Part shown: one piece after another, positions 7,903 through 16,075 of the stretch
How positions within the stretch are numbered: the first letter of the stretch is position 1
How the letters are laid out: every line of letters starts with the position of its first letter
Source of the DNA: Sphingobium sp. SCG-1
GTDB taxonomy: Bacteria > Pseudomonadota > Alphaproteobacteria > Sphingomonadales > Sphingomonadaceae
Reading direction: 5' to 3'
Assembly: GCF_002953135.1 (NCBI RefSeq)
Contig: NZ_CP026372.1
Coordinates: forward strand, 3,273,501 to 3,337,500
Length of the DNA stretch: 64,000 nucleotides
Notes under the pieces: model-generated
The model's input: only the letters and a program-made list of their open reading frames with translations
Told to the model about the DNA's origin: nothing
The model's database searches: none
Translations under genes and position numbers: made by a program

Positions 7903-10202
7903 GCCCTGAGTTCCACCAGCGGCACCGAAGGCACATCCCCCGCCGCAAAGGTCGCGCGGCTCACATCCAGCCGATCCTCCGCAAATCGCACCGGCACATC
8001 GAACCGGAACCCCGCCGTCAGCGCCGCACCCGCCGCGGGAGCCACATCGAACGCAATCACTCCCGCCCCAACATGCGCCCAGCCCGACAGCGCCTCGACG
8101 CCGTCAACCGCTACCCGGATGGACCCAGCCGCCGGCCGCGTAATCACCCGCTGCTGCGCGTCCGCTCCGTCGCCATAATATTTACACAACTGGAAGGCAC
8201 TCGCCGCGCCGTCTCCGACCCCCAGAAACTGGTCGAGCGGCCCGCCATTACCCGACCGGTCATCGAACGGATCGGTAAATCTAAACCCCCTCCCCGCACC
8301 CCGCCGCGCCCGGAAAAAGGCAATAAGTTCCATCACATCCGCCTCGGATCTCACACCCGGCCCCACATCGAACGACAGCCGCGCATCCGCCCAGTCGCTG
8401 CTCCGCCGCTCATGCCCGGACAGGCTCTCCACCGTCTGCGTCGAAAAGGCGGGCGACACACTCGCCTCCCGCCCGATTGCCAGCGGAAAGAGCACATCAT
8501 CAAAGGCTTGCATCTCATCTTCTCCATCGATCCTGAAAGCCGTGAAGCCATCTCGCGCCACCTGCGGCAGCGCCCACACGAACGTCGCCGCGCTTCCCCG
8601 CGTAACGGAAGCCTCCGCCGCGGCCGCGATCCGCGCCCACTGAACAACTGCGTCCTCAGCCCGCAGCACAAATCCTGAAAAGTAATGCTGCTCGTCAACC
8701 GGATACCCCAGCCGCGCCGTTGCCTCCGCCACGCCCCGCGCCGTCAAGGCGGAGCGCCCCTCCGTCACCCAATCATAATCCTCAAGCTGCAACACATCGA
8801 ACGCCGGCGCAGCCCACCCCACCGGCAAATTCGCACGGGCAGCTTCGGGCGCAGACGGGTCCAAAATCGTCGGCAGATACGCCAGCAAATGCGTCACCGC
8901 CCCCGGACCCACTGCCCGAACCGCGTCACACAAAGCCGCCGTCGATGCCGCCAGCAGCACGCCCGCCGCATCCAGCAAAGCCTTCTGCGCGACCGTCTTC
9001 GCCCCCCGCACATCCGGGATCGACACCAAGGCCGCCTCAAAAGCTGCCCGCGCCGCATCGTCATACAGGCAAATCCGCCCCTCGGCAGGCATTACCCACC
9101 ACCAAGGCTCTCCCACCTGAAACTTGACCGCCAACCCGGCATCCACCGCGATTCCGGCAAACGCCTGCGCCACTCCCTGCAGATACGCCATTGCCCCCAC
9201 ATGCGCCGGAGACAGCAAGGTCGAAGGCGGCATCCACCCCGTCAGCGCCGGATCGCCATTCTCCGCCCGCTGCTTCCACGCCCCCGGACAATGCGCGTCC
9301 AGCAACTCGTAAGACAGCGACCAGATCACCCCGAAATCCAATGCCTTGGCCCGCATAGCGAAGTCCCGGTGCCAAGCCGCACAAGCCGCATTCAGCCCGC
9401 CACTCGCCAGCCAATCCCCGCCACTCCGCACCAGCGCGAAGTAATGGCTCATCCCCACATAATGGTTGATGCTCCCGCGATACCCCAGCGCCAGCGCCTG
9501 CCGCAGCACCCGCTCCGGCGTCTGGTTGAAGCAATCGTCATAGCCTGTCGCGATGCTCAGCCCATGTTCCGGCACCATGATGTCGCCGATCTCCAGCACC
9601 GACCCCACGCCCTCACAGACGATCCCGCTAACCTCTACCCACCCCTCGACCGGAGCCGCAAAGGCCGTATCGCCCGCATCATAATCCGGGGGCACCATGG
9701 AAATGAACATCCGGTCCACATCCCCCGCCCAAACCGGGTCGGCCTCCCCCGGCAACAGGAACCCACCATCAAGTGCGGCAAAATCCAGCACGATCTCAGC
9801 ATCTTCCGGCCCACCGCTGGCATAGTTCCACAGCCGCACATACCAGCTATGCGCCGCCCCCGACACATCCCGCCCCTCGATCGTCAGCGTTGCCCCATGC
9901 GTCTCATCCAGCCTTCGCACACCCGAACTACGCCACCGGAACCGCAACACGCAGTCCCGGAAATCCCGATCCGTCGCATAGGCCAGCAGCGAATGATCCC
10001 ACCGATCCTCAGCGTCCCAGATCAGCCCCGCCAGATCCCCGGACCCGCAAAACACCGCATCCACCCGCAAAGCATCCGCCGCAGTCGTCACGACGCTCGC
10101 CATCACCGGCCGAGGGAAATTCACGGTCCAGAACGGCGCGGCAAACCGTTTCACCACGCCAGAGTCCTGCCCCCGCCGCGCATCCGCCAACCAATATTGC
10201 AT
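7899..10202 (-). CDS. GTA gp12-like distal tail protein (DUF2460) with a large N-terminal TIM-barrel-like region
   Basis: 767-aa tail protein. The C-terminal ~210 residues are a DUF2460 domain (TQTVESLSGHERRSSDWADARLSFDVGPG, then RGFRFTDPFDDRS), the RcGTA gp12 distal-tail module. The N-terminal ~550 residues are extra: a beta-rich part, then residues ~230-545 resembling a glycoside-hydrolase-like TIM barrel (SINHYVGMSHYFAL, FGVIWSLSYELL, KFQVGEPWWWV, FDVLQLEDYDW, QHYFSGFVL). The ATG at 10202 (MQYWLADARRGQD) was chosen because the upstream in-frame extension translates the repeat at 10231-10306. It overlaps gp13 by four bases. It probably contacts the cell surface or glycans; this is inferred. 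Confidence 0.88.
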   Translation of the reverse strand: MQYWLADARRGQDSGVVKRFAAPFWTVNFPRPVMASVVTTAADALRVDAVFCGSGDLAGLIWDAEDRWDHSLLAYATDRDFRDCVLRFRWRSSGVRRLDETHGATLTIEGRDVSGAAHSWYVRLWNYASGGPEDAEIVLDFAALDGGFLLPGEADPVWAGDVDRMFISMVPPDYDAGDTAFAAPVEGWVEVSGIVCEGVGSVLEIGDIMVPEHGLSIATGYDDCFNQTPERVLRQALALGYRGSINHYVGMSHYFALVRSGGDWLASGGLNAACAAWHRDFAMRAKALDFGVIWSLSYELLDAHCPGAWKQRAENGDPALTGWMPPSTLLSPAHVGAMAYLQGVAQAFAGIAVDAGLAVKFQVGEPWWWVMPAEGRICLYDDAARAAFEAALVSIPDVRGAKTVAQKALLDAAGVLLAASTAALCDAVRAVGPGAVTHLLAYLPTILDPSAPEAARANLPVGWAAPAFDVLQLEDYDWVTEGRSALTARGVAEATARLGYPVDEQHYFSGFVLRAEDAVVQWARIAAAAEASVTRGSAATFVWALPQVARDGFTAFRIDGEDEMQAFDDVLFPLAIGREASVSPAFSTQTVESLSGHERRSSDWADARLSFDVGPGVRSEADVMELIAFFRARRGAGRGFRFTDPFDDRSGNGGPLDQFLGVGDGAASAFQLCKYYGDGADAQQRVITRPAAGSIRVAVDGVEALSGWAHVGAGVIAFDVAPAAGAALTAGFRFDVPVRFAEDRLDVSRATFAAGDVPSVPLVELRA

Positions 10203-10230
10203 TTCAACCCCCCCCCGTCCCTTCAGTCCC

Positions 10231-10306
10231 ATTCGCCTCGAGCGAAGTCGAAGGGGTCGCCCGAACGTAAGTGAGAGCACTTCGACTTCGCTCAGCCCGA
10301 ACGGCG
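10231..10306. repeat. Sphingomonad-type palindromic repeat, family A, copy 1
   Basis: Contains the inverted core CGAGCGAAGTCGAAGG and CTTCGACTTCGCTCAGCCCG, able to fold as a long hairpin. It lies between the tape-measure and gp12 genes. The same core recurs at 11091, 12399, 13781 and 35992. Confidence 0.85.
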
Positions 10307-10325
10307 GTAGAGCGCAGTCCGCCAC

Positions 10326-10883
10326 TCACTCCAAAGCCCCTCGCACCGCCCGCGCCACCTGCCGCGCACTCCGCGCCAGCGCCTTGGGCGCATCCCCGCC
10401 AGCGCCCGAGACATTCACCACCACCCGAACCTCCCCCGCGCCACCCAAGCCCGCCGCGACGACCTGCCCGCTTGATGTCGGCACGAACACCTCAGGCCCG
10501 CGCTCCCCTACAAGATAGCCCCGTCCCGGCGCCACCGGTCCACCCGTCGCCCTTCCAGGCAGCCCCAAAGCACTCCCCAGCAACGAAGCCCCGATCCCCA
10601 GTAGTCCGCCAGCCCCTCCGCCGCCGATCGCGCCGATTCCCGCCTGCAGCGAACTGCGCGCAATCTCGTCCAGCACGCCGGACGCCACCCGCCGCAGATC
10701 CTCGAACCCGAACTTCCCCGTCCGCACCGCGCGCAACAGCCCGCTCTCTATGGCCTTCCCAGCCCGCTCCGCCCCCGCCGCCAGCGGCCCCTCAAGACCC
10801 CCGCGCATCGCGTCCACGTCCCGGGCAAAGCCCTGCACATCCGCCCGCACACTCACGACGAGCCGCTCGATTTCCTCATCCAT
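10326..10883 (-). CDS. GTA gp11-like tail tape measure protein
   Basis: 185-aa short tape-measure protein, as expected for the very short GTA tail. The N-terminus is alpha-helical (LVVSVRADVQGFARDVDAMR), then comes a glycine-rich hydrophobic stretch (GIGAIGGGGAGGLLGIGASLLG, residues ~80-105) and the typical C-terminal motif ATGGPVAPGRGYLVGERGPEVF found in phage tape-measure/minor tail proteins. It overlaps the tail assembly chaperone gene by 8 bp, consistent with coupling. The frame is intact. Confidence 0.9.
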   Translation of the reverse strand: MDEEIERLVVSVRADVQGFARDVDAMRGGLEGPLAAGAERAGKAIESGLLRAVRTGKFGFEDLRRVASGVLDEIARSSLQAGIGAIGGGGAGGLLGIGASLLGSALGLPGRATGGPVAPGRGYLVGERGPEVFVPTSSGQVVAAGLGGAGEVRVVVNVSGAGGDAPKALARSARQVARAVRGALE

Positions 10884-11073
10884 CTGGAAACATCTCCCTC
10901 AATCGGTCCAGCGTCGCCGCGTCGGGCGGTGCTCCCGCACCGGCTTCCCCCGAAGCCGCCCCAAACACGGCAGCCAACTCATCCGGCGTAGCGCGCCAGA
11001 ACAGGTCCGGCGTCCACCCCAGCGCCCACGCCGTCACGCCGAAAAGCCGCACCGCGCATTCCGTGAAAGTCAT
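10876..11073 (-). CDS. GTA tail assembly chaperone (TAC, rcc01693-like)
   Basis: 65-aa protein of the phage tail assembly chaperone family found just upstream of the tape measure in GTAs; the core is MTFTECAVRLFGVTAWALGWTPDLFWRATPDEL. A longer in-frame version would begin inside the neighbouring repeat (11091-11224), so ATG 11073 was preferred. It overlaps the tape-measure gene by 8 bp. It likely coats the tape measure during tail-tube assembly. Confidence 0.82.
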   Translation of the reverse strand: MTFTECAVRLFGVTAWALGWTPDLFWRATPDELAAVFGAASGEAGAGAPPDAATLDRLREMFPDG

Positions 11074-11090
11074 TCGCACCACCCCACCCC

Positions 11091-11224
11091 GTTCGTCCTG
11101 AGCTTGTCGAAGCCTGTCCTGAGCGCCTGCCGCAGGCAGGCAGTCGAAGGGGACCAGCCTGAGCGAAGACGAAGGCACTTCACTGCGTTCAGCAGAAGGC
11201 TTCGACTTCGCTCAGCCCGAACGG
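11091..11224. repeat. Palindromic repeat, family A, copy 2
   Basis: Complex palindromic element beginning GTTCGTCCTGAGCTTGTCG and ending CTTCGACTTCGCTCAGCCCG, with an internal hairpin CGCCTGCCGCAGGCAGG. It separates gp10 from the tail chaperone gene. Confidence 0.88.
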
Positions 11225-11239
11225 ATTAAGAGGACCACG

Positions 11240-11557
11240 TCATCCCCCCGCCAGCACCTGCCGCAGCACGCACCGAAGCACCGGCATCGCCGCCGCCATA
11301 CCGCCCGCCACCACAGCCTCGCCCAGATCATCCCGCGTCAGCCCCTCGGGCCGCGCCTCCAGGCAGTGCCAGAACAGCCCCGCCATTTCCGAAAGCCGCA
11401 ACTCCCCCGCAGCCGCCCGCTCCACCAGCGCAAACAGCGGCCCCAGCTCCGCCTCCGCAGCCACCAGCGCCGCAAAGCTCGGCCGCACCACCAGCGAAGC
11501 CTCGCCCACACGCAGCAGCGCCTCGCCCCGCGCCGCGTTGGCCAAGCCCCCGCTCAC
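11240..11557 (-). CDS. GTA gp10-like protein (GTA_gp10 family)
   Basis: 105-aa protein of the GTA gp10 family: ANAARGEALLRVGEASLVVR followed by PSFAALVAAEAELGPLFALV and a helical C-terminal half. The family occurs between the major tail protein and the tape measure and probably acts in tail assembly with the chaperone. It overlaps gp9 by ATGA (11554-11557). The frame is intact. Confidence 0.87.
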   Translation of the reverse strand: MSGGLANAARGEALLRVGEASLVVRPSFAALVAAEAELGPLFALVERAAAGELRLSEMAGLFWHCLEARPEGLTRDDLGEAVVAGGMAAAMPVLRCVLRQVLAGG

Positions 11558-11961
11558 AGGCTCACCACCGGCCCGCTGCTCTCCAGGCTCAGCGTGTAAT
11601 TGCGCTCCGAATTATAGTCCCCGGCATAGTCCAGCCGCGTAATCAGGAACCGCCCCCGCATCCGCTCGCCACTTTCAAAGCTCAGTTCATAGTCGTCGAT
11701 CGTCCCCGCCAGCACATGATTGCGCAGCCGCACCTCCGCCGCCGATCCCGTAAATAGCCCCGCCGCCGACACGCTCACCGCCCGGATGCCCGCGCCCGAC
11801 AGCAACTCCCGCCACCCGCCGCTATCCTTGCTGGTGATGTTCACTGCCTCGCCGCTGACCGACATCTGCGTCGTGCGCAAACCGGCCACCGTCGCATAGG
11901 CGATCGGGCTCCCGCCATCGCCCACCTTCAGCAAAAATGCGCTTCCCTTTTCGACTGCCAT
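11554..11961 (-). CDS. Phage/GTA major tail tube protein (gp9, TP901-1 family)
   Basis: 135-aa major tail tube protein. Diagnostic segments: KGSAFLLKVGDGGSPIAYATVAGLRTT, then VNITSKDSGGWRELLSGAGIRAVSVSAAGLFTG, and FLITRLDYAGDYNSERNYTLSLESSG at the end. These are typical of TP901-1-like tail tube subunits that polymerise around the tape measure. ATG 11961 has GGAG 8 nt upstream; the in-frame GTG three codons earlier overlaps that site and was not used. It is the first gene of a gp9-gp10 pair. Confidence 0.92.
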   Translation of the reverse strand: MAVEKGSAFLLKVGDGGSPIAYATVAGLRTTQMSVSGEAVNITSKDSGGWRELLSGAGIRAVSVSAAGLFTGSAAEVRLRNHVLAGTIDDYELSFESGERMRGRFLITRLDYAGDYNSERNYTLSLESSGPVVSL

Positions 11962-12027
11962 ATCGCACACTCCATCGTAGAAATTTTAAGGCCCGAGCGG
12001 CCGGAAATACAGGAGAGGAACCAAGCC

Positions 12028-12336
12028 ATGCTCGCCATCTCGACTGCGCTGATGCTGATGCTCGCCGGCACGCCCGAAGAAGATATGGGCGCGGCCCGCA
12101 AAGCCTATGCAAAGTGCCTGCAGGACTTCACCACCGACGCGCGCGACCGCAAAGTCGCCGCCGCCGACTACAAGTCCGGCCTGAAATCCAAATGCGCCGA
12201 CAAGGAAGCCGCCTTCCGCACCGCGATCCTCGCCGCAGACAAAGCCGACGGCATGAAACCCGACGAGTCCGCAAAGGACGCCGACGATCAGATCAAGGAA
12301 TATCTGGATAAGTTCGGGGAGGATTATGAGGGGTAG
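12028..12336 (+). CDS. Small secreted hypothetical protein inserted on the opposite strand
   Basis: 102-aa protein with a hydrophobic N-terminus (MLAISTALMLMLAG, probable signal peptide or anchor) and a charged helical body containing two cysteines (AKCLQDF and LKSKCADKE), which could form a disulfide. A GAGAGGAA ribosome site precedes the ATG. It is the only short + strand gene in the virion cluster, lying between gp8 and gp9 and followed by repeat copy A3. No function is recognised; it may be a moron-type cargo gene. Confidence 0.7.
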   Translation: MLAISTALMLMLAGTPEEDMGAARKAYAKCLQDFTTDARDRKVAAADYKSGLKSKCADKEAAFRTAILAADKADGMKPDESAKDADDQIKEYLDKFGEDYEG

Positions 12337-12398
12337 GAGGAACCAGGCCCTGAAGGCCAACCGGAAGGCCGGCTGTCCAACGCGACGCCTCGCTTCCC

Positions 12399-12490
12399 GT
12401 TCGTCCTGAGCTTATCGAAGGATCAGTCTGAGCGAAGTCGAAGACACTTCGCTGCATTCAGTGGAAGGCTTCGACAAGCTCAGCCCGAAC
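12399..12490. repeat. Palindromic repeat, family A, copy 3
   Basis: Runs from GTTCGTCCTGAGCTTATCG to CTTCGACAAGCTCAGCCCGA with an internal CTGAGCGAAGTCGAAG. It lies between the small + strand gene and gp8. Confidence 0.88.
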
Positions 12491-12560
12491 AGAATTTACA
12501 GGTCGCCACGTGTAATCCGACAAGCCGGGCTTGACCCGGTATCCCGCTGCTCACGCAAAC

Positions 12561-12950
12561 CTAAACCTGCAAAACTCGCACCCGATAATCCACCAAGGCC
12601 CGCCACCCGTCCTCCCGCCCGCGCACAACACGCGACCGCAGCAGCGCCACCGTTCCCACGTCATACCCCGCCACCGCAACCCGCTTCACCGCCGCATCGG
12701 CCAGCGCCAGCATCTCCGCCAGCCCCGCACCGCCCTCGCGCCGATCCTGCACCGTCAGCGTCACGCGCACTTCGCGCCCAGGTCGATCCTTCGTCCCCCA
12801 CTCGCTCCCCAAACACTCGCCCACCACCGCGAACGGCGCGCTCGCCTTCACCGGAGCGCCATCCCACACACCGTTCAGCAGAGCCGCCAGCGCCGCATCC
12901 CCCTGCAACGCTGCCAGCACGCCCGTGCGCACGGCCATTTCCGCGCTCAT
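12561..12950 (-). CDS. GTA gp8-like tail terminator (DUF3168)
   Basis: 129-aa DUF3168 protein. The pattern AVRTGVLAALQGDAALAALLNGVWDGAP followed by PFAVVGE and TLTVQDRREGG matches the family that caps the tail tube next to the head. It starts four bases inside gp7 (ATGA at 12947-12950), so the two are probably coupled. The frame is intact. Confidence 0.9.
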   Translation of the reverse strand: MSAEMAVRTGVLAALQGDAALAALLNGVWDGAPVKASAPFAVVGECLGSEWGTKDRPGREVRVTLTVQDRREGGAGLAEMLALADAAVKRVAVAGYDVGTVALLRSRVVRGREDGWRALVDYRVRVLQV

Positions 12951-13201
12951 CCGCCCCTCCCGATATATAGCAGTCGCGCATCCTCGACCCAGCGGTCGAG
13001 CAGCGCCCGCCCCTCGATCACCACCGCGTCGCCCTCGAGTCCGGCACGCACGCCCCGAACCTCAAGCGCCTCCGCCAGCACGATAGCCCGCCGCCGCACC
13101 GCCGCCCGCTCACCCAGCGCCACACCGCGCTCCAACACGCCCCTCACGCCCCTCACGCCATACCCCCTCAAGAGAGCCGCATCCGCCGCCAAGGCCGCCA
13201 C
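12947..13201 (-). CDS. GTA gp7-like head-tail joining protein (head closure)
   Basis: About 84 aa from a proposed GTG at 13201; the true start is uncertain because the frame is open further upstream inside gp6. The C-terminal body (RRRAIVLAEALEVRGVRAGLEGDAVVIEGRALLDRW) resembles the short head-closure proteins at the gp7 position. It overlaps gp6 by about 34 bp and gp8 by 4 bp. Assignment rests on position between gp6 and gp8 plus this weak sequence resemblance. Confidence 0.65.
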   Translation of the reverse strand: MAALAADAALLRGYGVRGVRGVLERGVALGERAAVRRRAIVLAEALEVRGVRAGLEGDAVVIEGRALLDRWVEDARLLYIGRGG

Positions 13202-13701
13202 AAAGCCGTCACCGCAGCCGGCGGCACCGCCGCATCGCCCTCCCGCTGCACATGCATTTCCGCCGCCATCCGCACGATGCCATGCCGCAGCCCGTGCGGA
13301 ACCGCGTCCGCCTCCGCCGCAAGTCCGGCGCGATACCGCACCCGCACCCGCCCCGCAGATCCCGGCGTAGTCACCCGCACCCAGCCATCGCCATTCCGGT
13401 CGACGTCCACCGCATAAGCCGCCACCGGCAAAGCAAACTCCGCCCCCTCCGCCGGAATCCCGAACACGCTCTCGATAGCCACCACCGGCCGCGCCGCCAG
13501 CCGCACCCACGCCGAAGACACCGGCACCACATCCTCCGCCTCCCGCTGCATCAGCCATTGCCCGACAAACCGCTCGCACAAATCGCCAGCCGCGCGCAGC
13601 AACCGCTCCAGCAGCGCATCCTCCGCCGTCGTCTCCACGCGCAAATACGCCTTGAGGTCACCCACCGGCACCGCCAAAGCTCCCTCCTCGACGATCCCCA
13701 T
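13168..13701 (-). CDS. GTA gp6-like head-tail adaptor/connector
   Basis: 177-aa phage connector protein (gp6-like, TIGR02215-type). The N-terminal helices VGDLKAYLRVETTAEDALLERLLRAAGDLCERFVGQ and the beta segment VVAIESVFGIPAEG are typical, as is RVRYRAGLAAEADAVPHGLRHGIVRMAAEMHVQR near the end. ATG 13701 (MGIVEEGALAVPVG) was chosen over a 13-codon extension. It forms the ring beneath the portal. It is followed tightly by gp7 and gp8 and preceded by repeat A4. Confidence 0.88.
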   Translation of the reverse strand: MGIVEEGALAVPVGDLKAYLRVETTAEDALLERLLRAAGDLCERFVGQWLMQREAEDVVPVSSAWVRLAARPVVAIESVFGIPAEGAEFALPVAAYAVDVDRNGDGWVRVTTPGSAGRVRVRYRAGLAAEADAVPHGLRHGIVRMAAEMHVQREGDAAVPPAAVTALWRPWRRMRLS

Positions 13702-13780
13702 CGAAGCCCCCTTTCCAGATGAAAGAGCCGCCCGACGCACAAGGCACCGGGCGGCTTGTTATTTGCGCTCACCCCTTAGA

Positions 13781-13908
13781 GGCCGAGCAAAGTCGAAGGA
13801 CCACCCCCCCCGTTCGCCCTGAGCTTGTCGAAGGGTTCTGCTGAACGCAGTGAAGCATGCTTCGCCTGCGGCTCAGCGTGACCCTTCGACTTCGCTCAGG
13901 GCGAACGG
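13781..13908. repeat. Palindromic repeat, family A, copy 4
   Basis: Bounded by CGTTCGCCCTGAGCTTGTCG (from 13811) and CTTCGACTTCGCTCAGGGCG, with a partial extra arm GAGCAAAGTCGAAGG upstream. It lies between capsid and gp6 genes. Confidence 0.88.
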
Positions 13909-13965
13909 CTTAGAGTGTTGGCCAAAGCCCTCGCCTCAAGGGCAAACGGTCCGAAAATTCAGCCC

Positions 13966-15105
13966 CTACGACACAGCGAACTTCATCACCTTGATCGCCT
14001 CGCTGTTCGCCACAGCTCCGCCGATCCGCTTCACCGCATAGAAGTGCACGAACGGCTTGTTACTATACGGATCGCGCAGGATGCTCGTCTCGTTCCGCTC
14101 CGCCACCACATAGCCATTGGCGAAGTTGCCAAACGCCACCGACAGGCTGTCCGCGGCGACATCGGGCATGTCCTCCGCCTCGACCACCGGATAGCCCAAC
14201 AGCGTCGCAGGCGCAGACCCCGCCAGCCCCGGCTGCCAAAGGAACTGCCCGTCGCTCGTCTTCAGCTTGCGGATACCGGCCAGCGTCTTGCTGTTCATCA
14301 CGAACGCCGCCCCCTGCCGGTACGACGCCTTCAACGCCTGCACCAGATCGATCAGGCGATCGGCGGCGCCCGAGGACGCAAACGCCCCCGCCGCCCCGCT
14401 CGCCACATATTGCAGCGTGCCAAAGGCGCGCACCGTGTCCGCCTCCGCCGTCACCGGATAAGTGAGAAAGCCCTTGGGCCGATTGGTGCCATTGCCGTTC
14501 ACGAACGCAGCACCCTCCGCCGCCGCAAACTCGCGCGCGATCTCCCGCGCCAGCCAGCCCTCCACATCGAACGCCGCATCGTCCAGCATCGCCTGGCTTG
14601 CCGCCGGATTGGCGAACAACTCACCACCCGGAGGCGCAATTTCCGCAAAAGTCGGCGTCGCCGTCTCCGCCCGCGCACCCGTTTCGCTCGCCCAGCCCGA
14701 CGCGATCCCGCCGGTAGTCACCAGCTTGCGATAGCCCGCCGTGCCCGTCTTCACGACATTGGCGATGGCGCGGATCGGCGAGACCGCCTTCAACGTCGCC
14801 TCGATCAGCGCATCGATCTCGCGCGGCACCGCATAGCCGCCAACCGGACCCGAAGCCCCGGAAAAGCTCTTCAGCTCCACCCCCGCTTCCTGTCCCCGCC
14901 GCAAATAGCGATCCACAAACGCCGCCCGCTGCGGGTCAATGTCCACCCCCTTCACCCCATCCAGAGCCGGCCGCTGCCCCTCCACATTCCGCGCCGCCAT
15001 CAGCGCACGCAGCGCCACAACATCGGCCTCCAGAGCCGCGATCTTCTCATCATTCAGGACAGCCTCAAAAGCCCCGTCCAACGCATCGCCCTTAACTTCC
15101 AACAT
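13966..15105 (-). CDS. HK97-type major capsid protein (GTA gp5)
   Basis: 379-aa HK97-fold capsid protein. The first ~100 residues are a charged helical delta/scaffold region expected to be removed by the protease. The capsid fold then begins around SFSGASGPVGGYAVP and shows typical elements: AIANVVKTGTAGYRKLVTTGG, GTNRPKGFLTYP, FVMNSKTLAGIRKLKTSDGQFLWQPG, LLGYPVVEAEDMPDV, and the C-terminal VHFYAVKRIGGAVANSEAIKVM. ATG 15105 has GGGAG upstream. The frame is intact, unlike the neighbouring protease. Repeats flank it on both sides. Confidence 0.95.
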   Translation of the reverse strand: MLEVKGDALDGAFEAVLNDEKIAALEADVVALRALMAARNVEGQRPALDGVKGVDIDPQRAAFVDRYLRRGQEAGVELKSFSGASGPVGGYAVPREIDALIEATLKAVSPIRAIANVVKTGTAGYRKLVTTGGIASGWASETGARAETATPTFAEIAPPGGELFANPAASQAMLDDAAFDVEGWLAREIAREFAAAEGAAFVNGNGTNRPKGFLTYPVTAEADTVRAFGTLQYVASGAAGAFASSGAADRLIDLVQALKASYRQGAAFVMNSKTLAGIRKLKTSDGQFLWQPGLAGSAPATLLGYPVVEAEDMPDVAADSLSVAFGNFANGYVVAERNETSILRDPYSNKPFVHFYAVKRIGGAVANSEAIKVMKFAVS

Positions 15106-15136
15106 ATGCTTCTCCCGTTTTGAAGGCACAAAAAAA

Positions 15137-15206
15137 CCCTCGCCCCGGTGGGGAGAGGGATACGAAGACTTGGCAGCCCGCTGCCTAGTCGAAGTTGGGT
15201 GAGGGA
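15137..15206. repeat. CTCTCCC/GGGAGAGG repeat, family B, copy 1
   Basis: Short palindromic element with CCCTCGCCCCGGTGGGGAGAGG at one end and GTTGGGTGAGGG at the other. It lies between the capsid gene and the HNH-type gene. Related to the copies at 16835 and 21175. Confidence 0.75.
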
Positions 15207-15290
15207 TGCTCCGCCCTAGCGGTCAATTTCGCGAAGGGCCTACCATCATTAGGGTTTCTCGCCTAAAGCCAGCAAGTGCGTACCTTAACG

Positions 15291-16073
15291 ATGAAGAAGC
15301 AGGAGTATCTAGGGGACGGCCGTTGCCTCTATTGTTTGAACCGCTTCGATAACGCAGAGCTTACCGACGAGCATATTATCCCCACCGCAATTCACGGCGC
15401 ACTGCTGATAAAAAATGGAGCGTGTGTTACATGCGCTCGCAGCACAAATAAAAACTTTGAAAACCAAGCCCTGAACCAAGACCTTCTTCTTCCGCGTTTA
15501 CTTCTGGAACTAAAGGGCAGAGGAAAAAGTGGAGCACCCCAAGATCTTCGTCATCTGCCAGCCGTCTACTCTGGTGACACAACAATGGGAAACGATGGCG
15601 TACGCCTTCTAGACTTCCCTATTTCATTGTACCCTAAGATGTTCCACCTAATACAATTCCCGCCTGCTGGTGTGCTAAGTGGTACTGATCGGGGTGACGG
15701 CATCGCTAATTTTCGTCTGCGCTTTTTTGACGCAGGTGGCCCGAGACTGAGGAGTGCTACAGTAAAGTCGGCGCACACAAACGGTCCTTTTGCAATGATG
15801 ATTGCCAAAATAGCCTACTGCTATGCCGTGGCAAAAGTCAGTTTGGATGGTTTCGACGGGACCGCGATCAGAGACGTGATTTCTGAAAAGCGAAAGGATG
15901 TGTATAATTTTGTCGGGTCCACCAAAAAACCTGTCCCCCTTACAAACCGAGAAATACACAGTTTGCATTTGCGAAGACAAAAAGGTTATTTGATTGTTTT
16001 AGTTAATTTATTTGCTTCAATGGCTAAAAGAGGTGAGCCTGTTCACCCTTACGAGGTTGTCGTAGGTACATAA
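15291..16073 (+). CDS. HNH-type endonuclease-like protein, AT-rich insertion in the GTA cluster
   Basis: 260-aa protein on the strand opposite to all structural genes. The N-terminus shows a zinc-bearing HNH-like pattern: CLYCLNRF, then TDEHIIP with a likely catalytic His, then GACVTCARSTNKNFE with a second CxxC and Asn/Glu. The remaining ~200 residues are unrecognised and contain a mildly hydrophobic helix region around ANFRLRFF and FAMMIAKIAYCYAVA. Base composition is clearly more AT-rich than the flanking capsid and protease genes, pointing to recent acquisition. ATG 15291 was chosen; an in-frame GTG at 15276 is possible. It could be a homing-type or defence nuclease; the activity is inferred only. 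Confidence 0.75.
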   Translation: MKKQEYLGDGRCLYCLNRFDNAELTDEHIIPTAIHGALLIKNGACVTCARSTNKNFENQALNQDLLLPRLLLELKGRGKSGAPQDLRHLPAVYSGDTTMGNDGVRLLDFPISLYPKMFHLIQFPPAGVLSGTDRGDGIANFRLRFFDAGGPRLRSATVKSAHTNGPFAMMIAKIAYCYAVAKVSLDGFDGTAIRDVISEKRKDVYNFVGSTKKPVPLTNREIHSLHLRRQKGYLIVLVNLFASMAKRGEPVHPYEVVVGT

Positions 16074-16075
16074 CT

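Noticed and set aside
8685..10274. Long + strand open frame (529 codons) opposite gp12
   Set aside because: Same antisense-shadow composition; the real gene on the minus strand has clear phage-tail homology.
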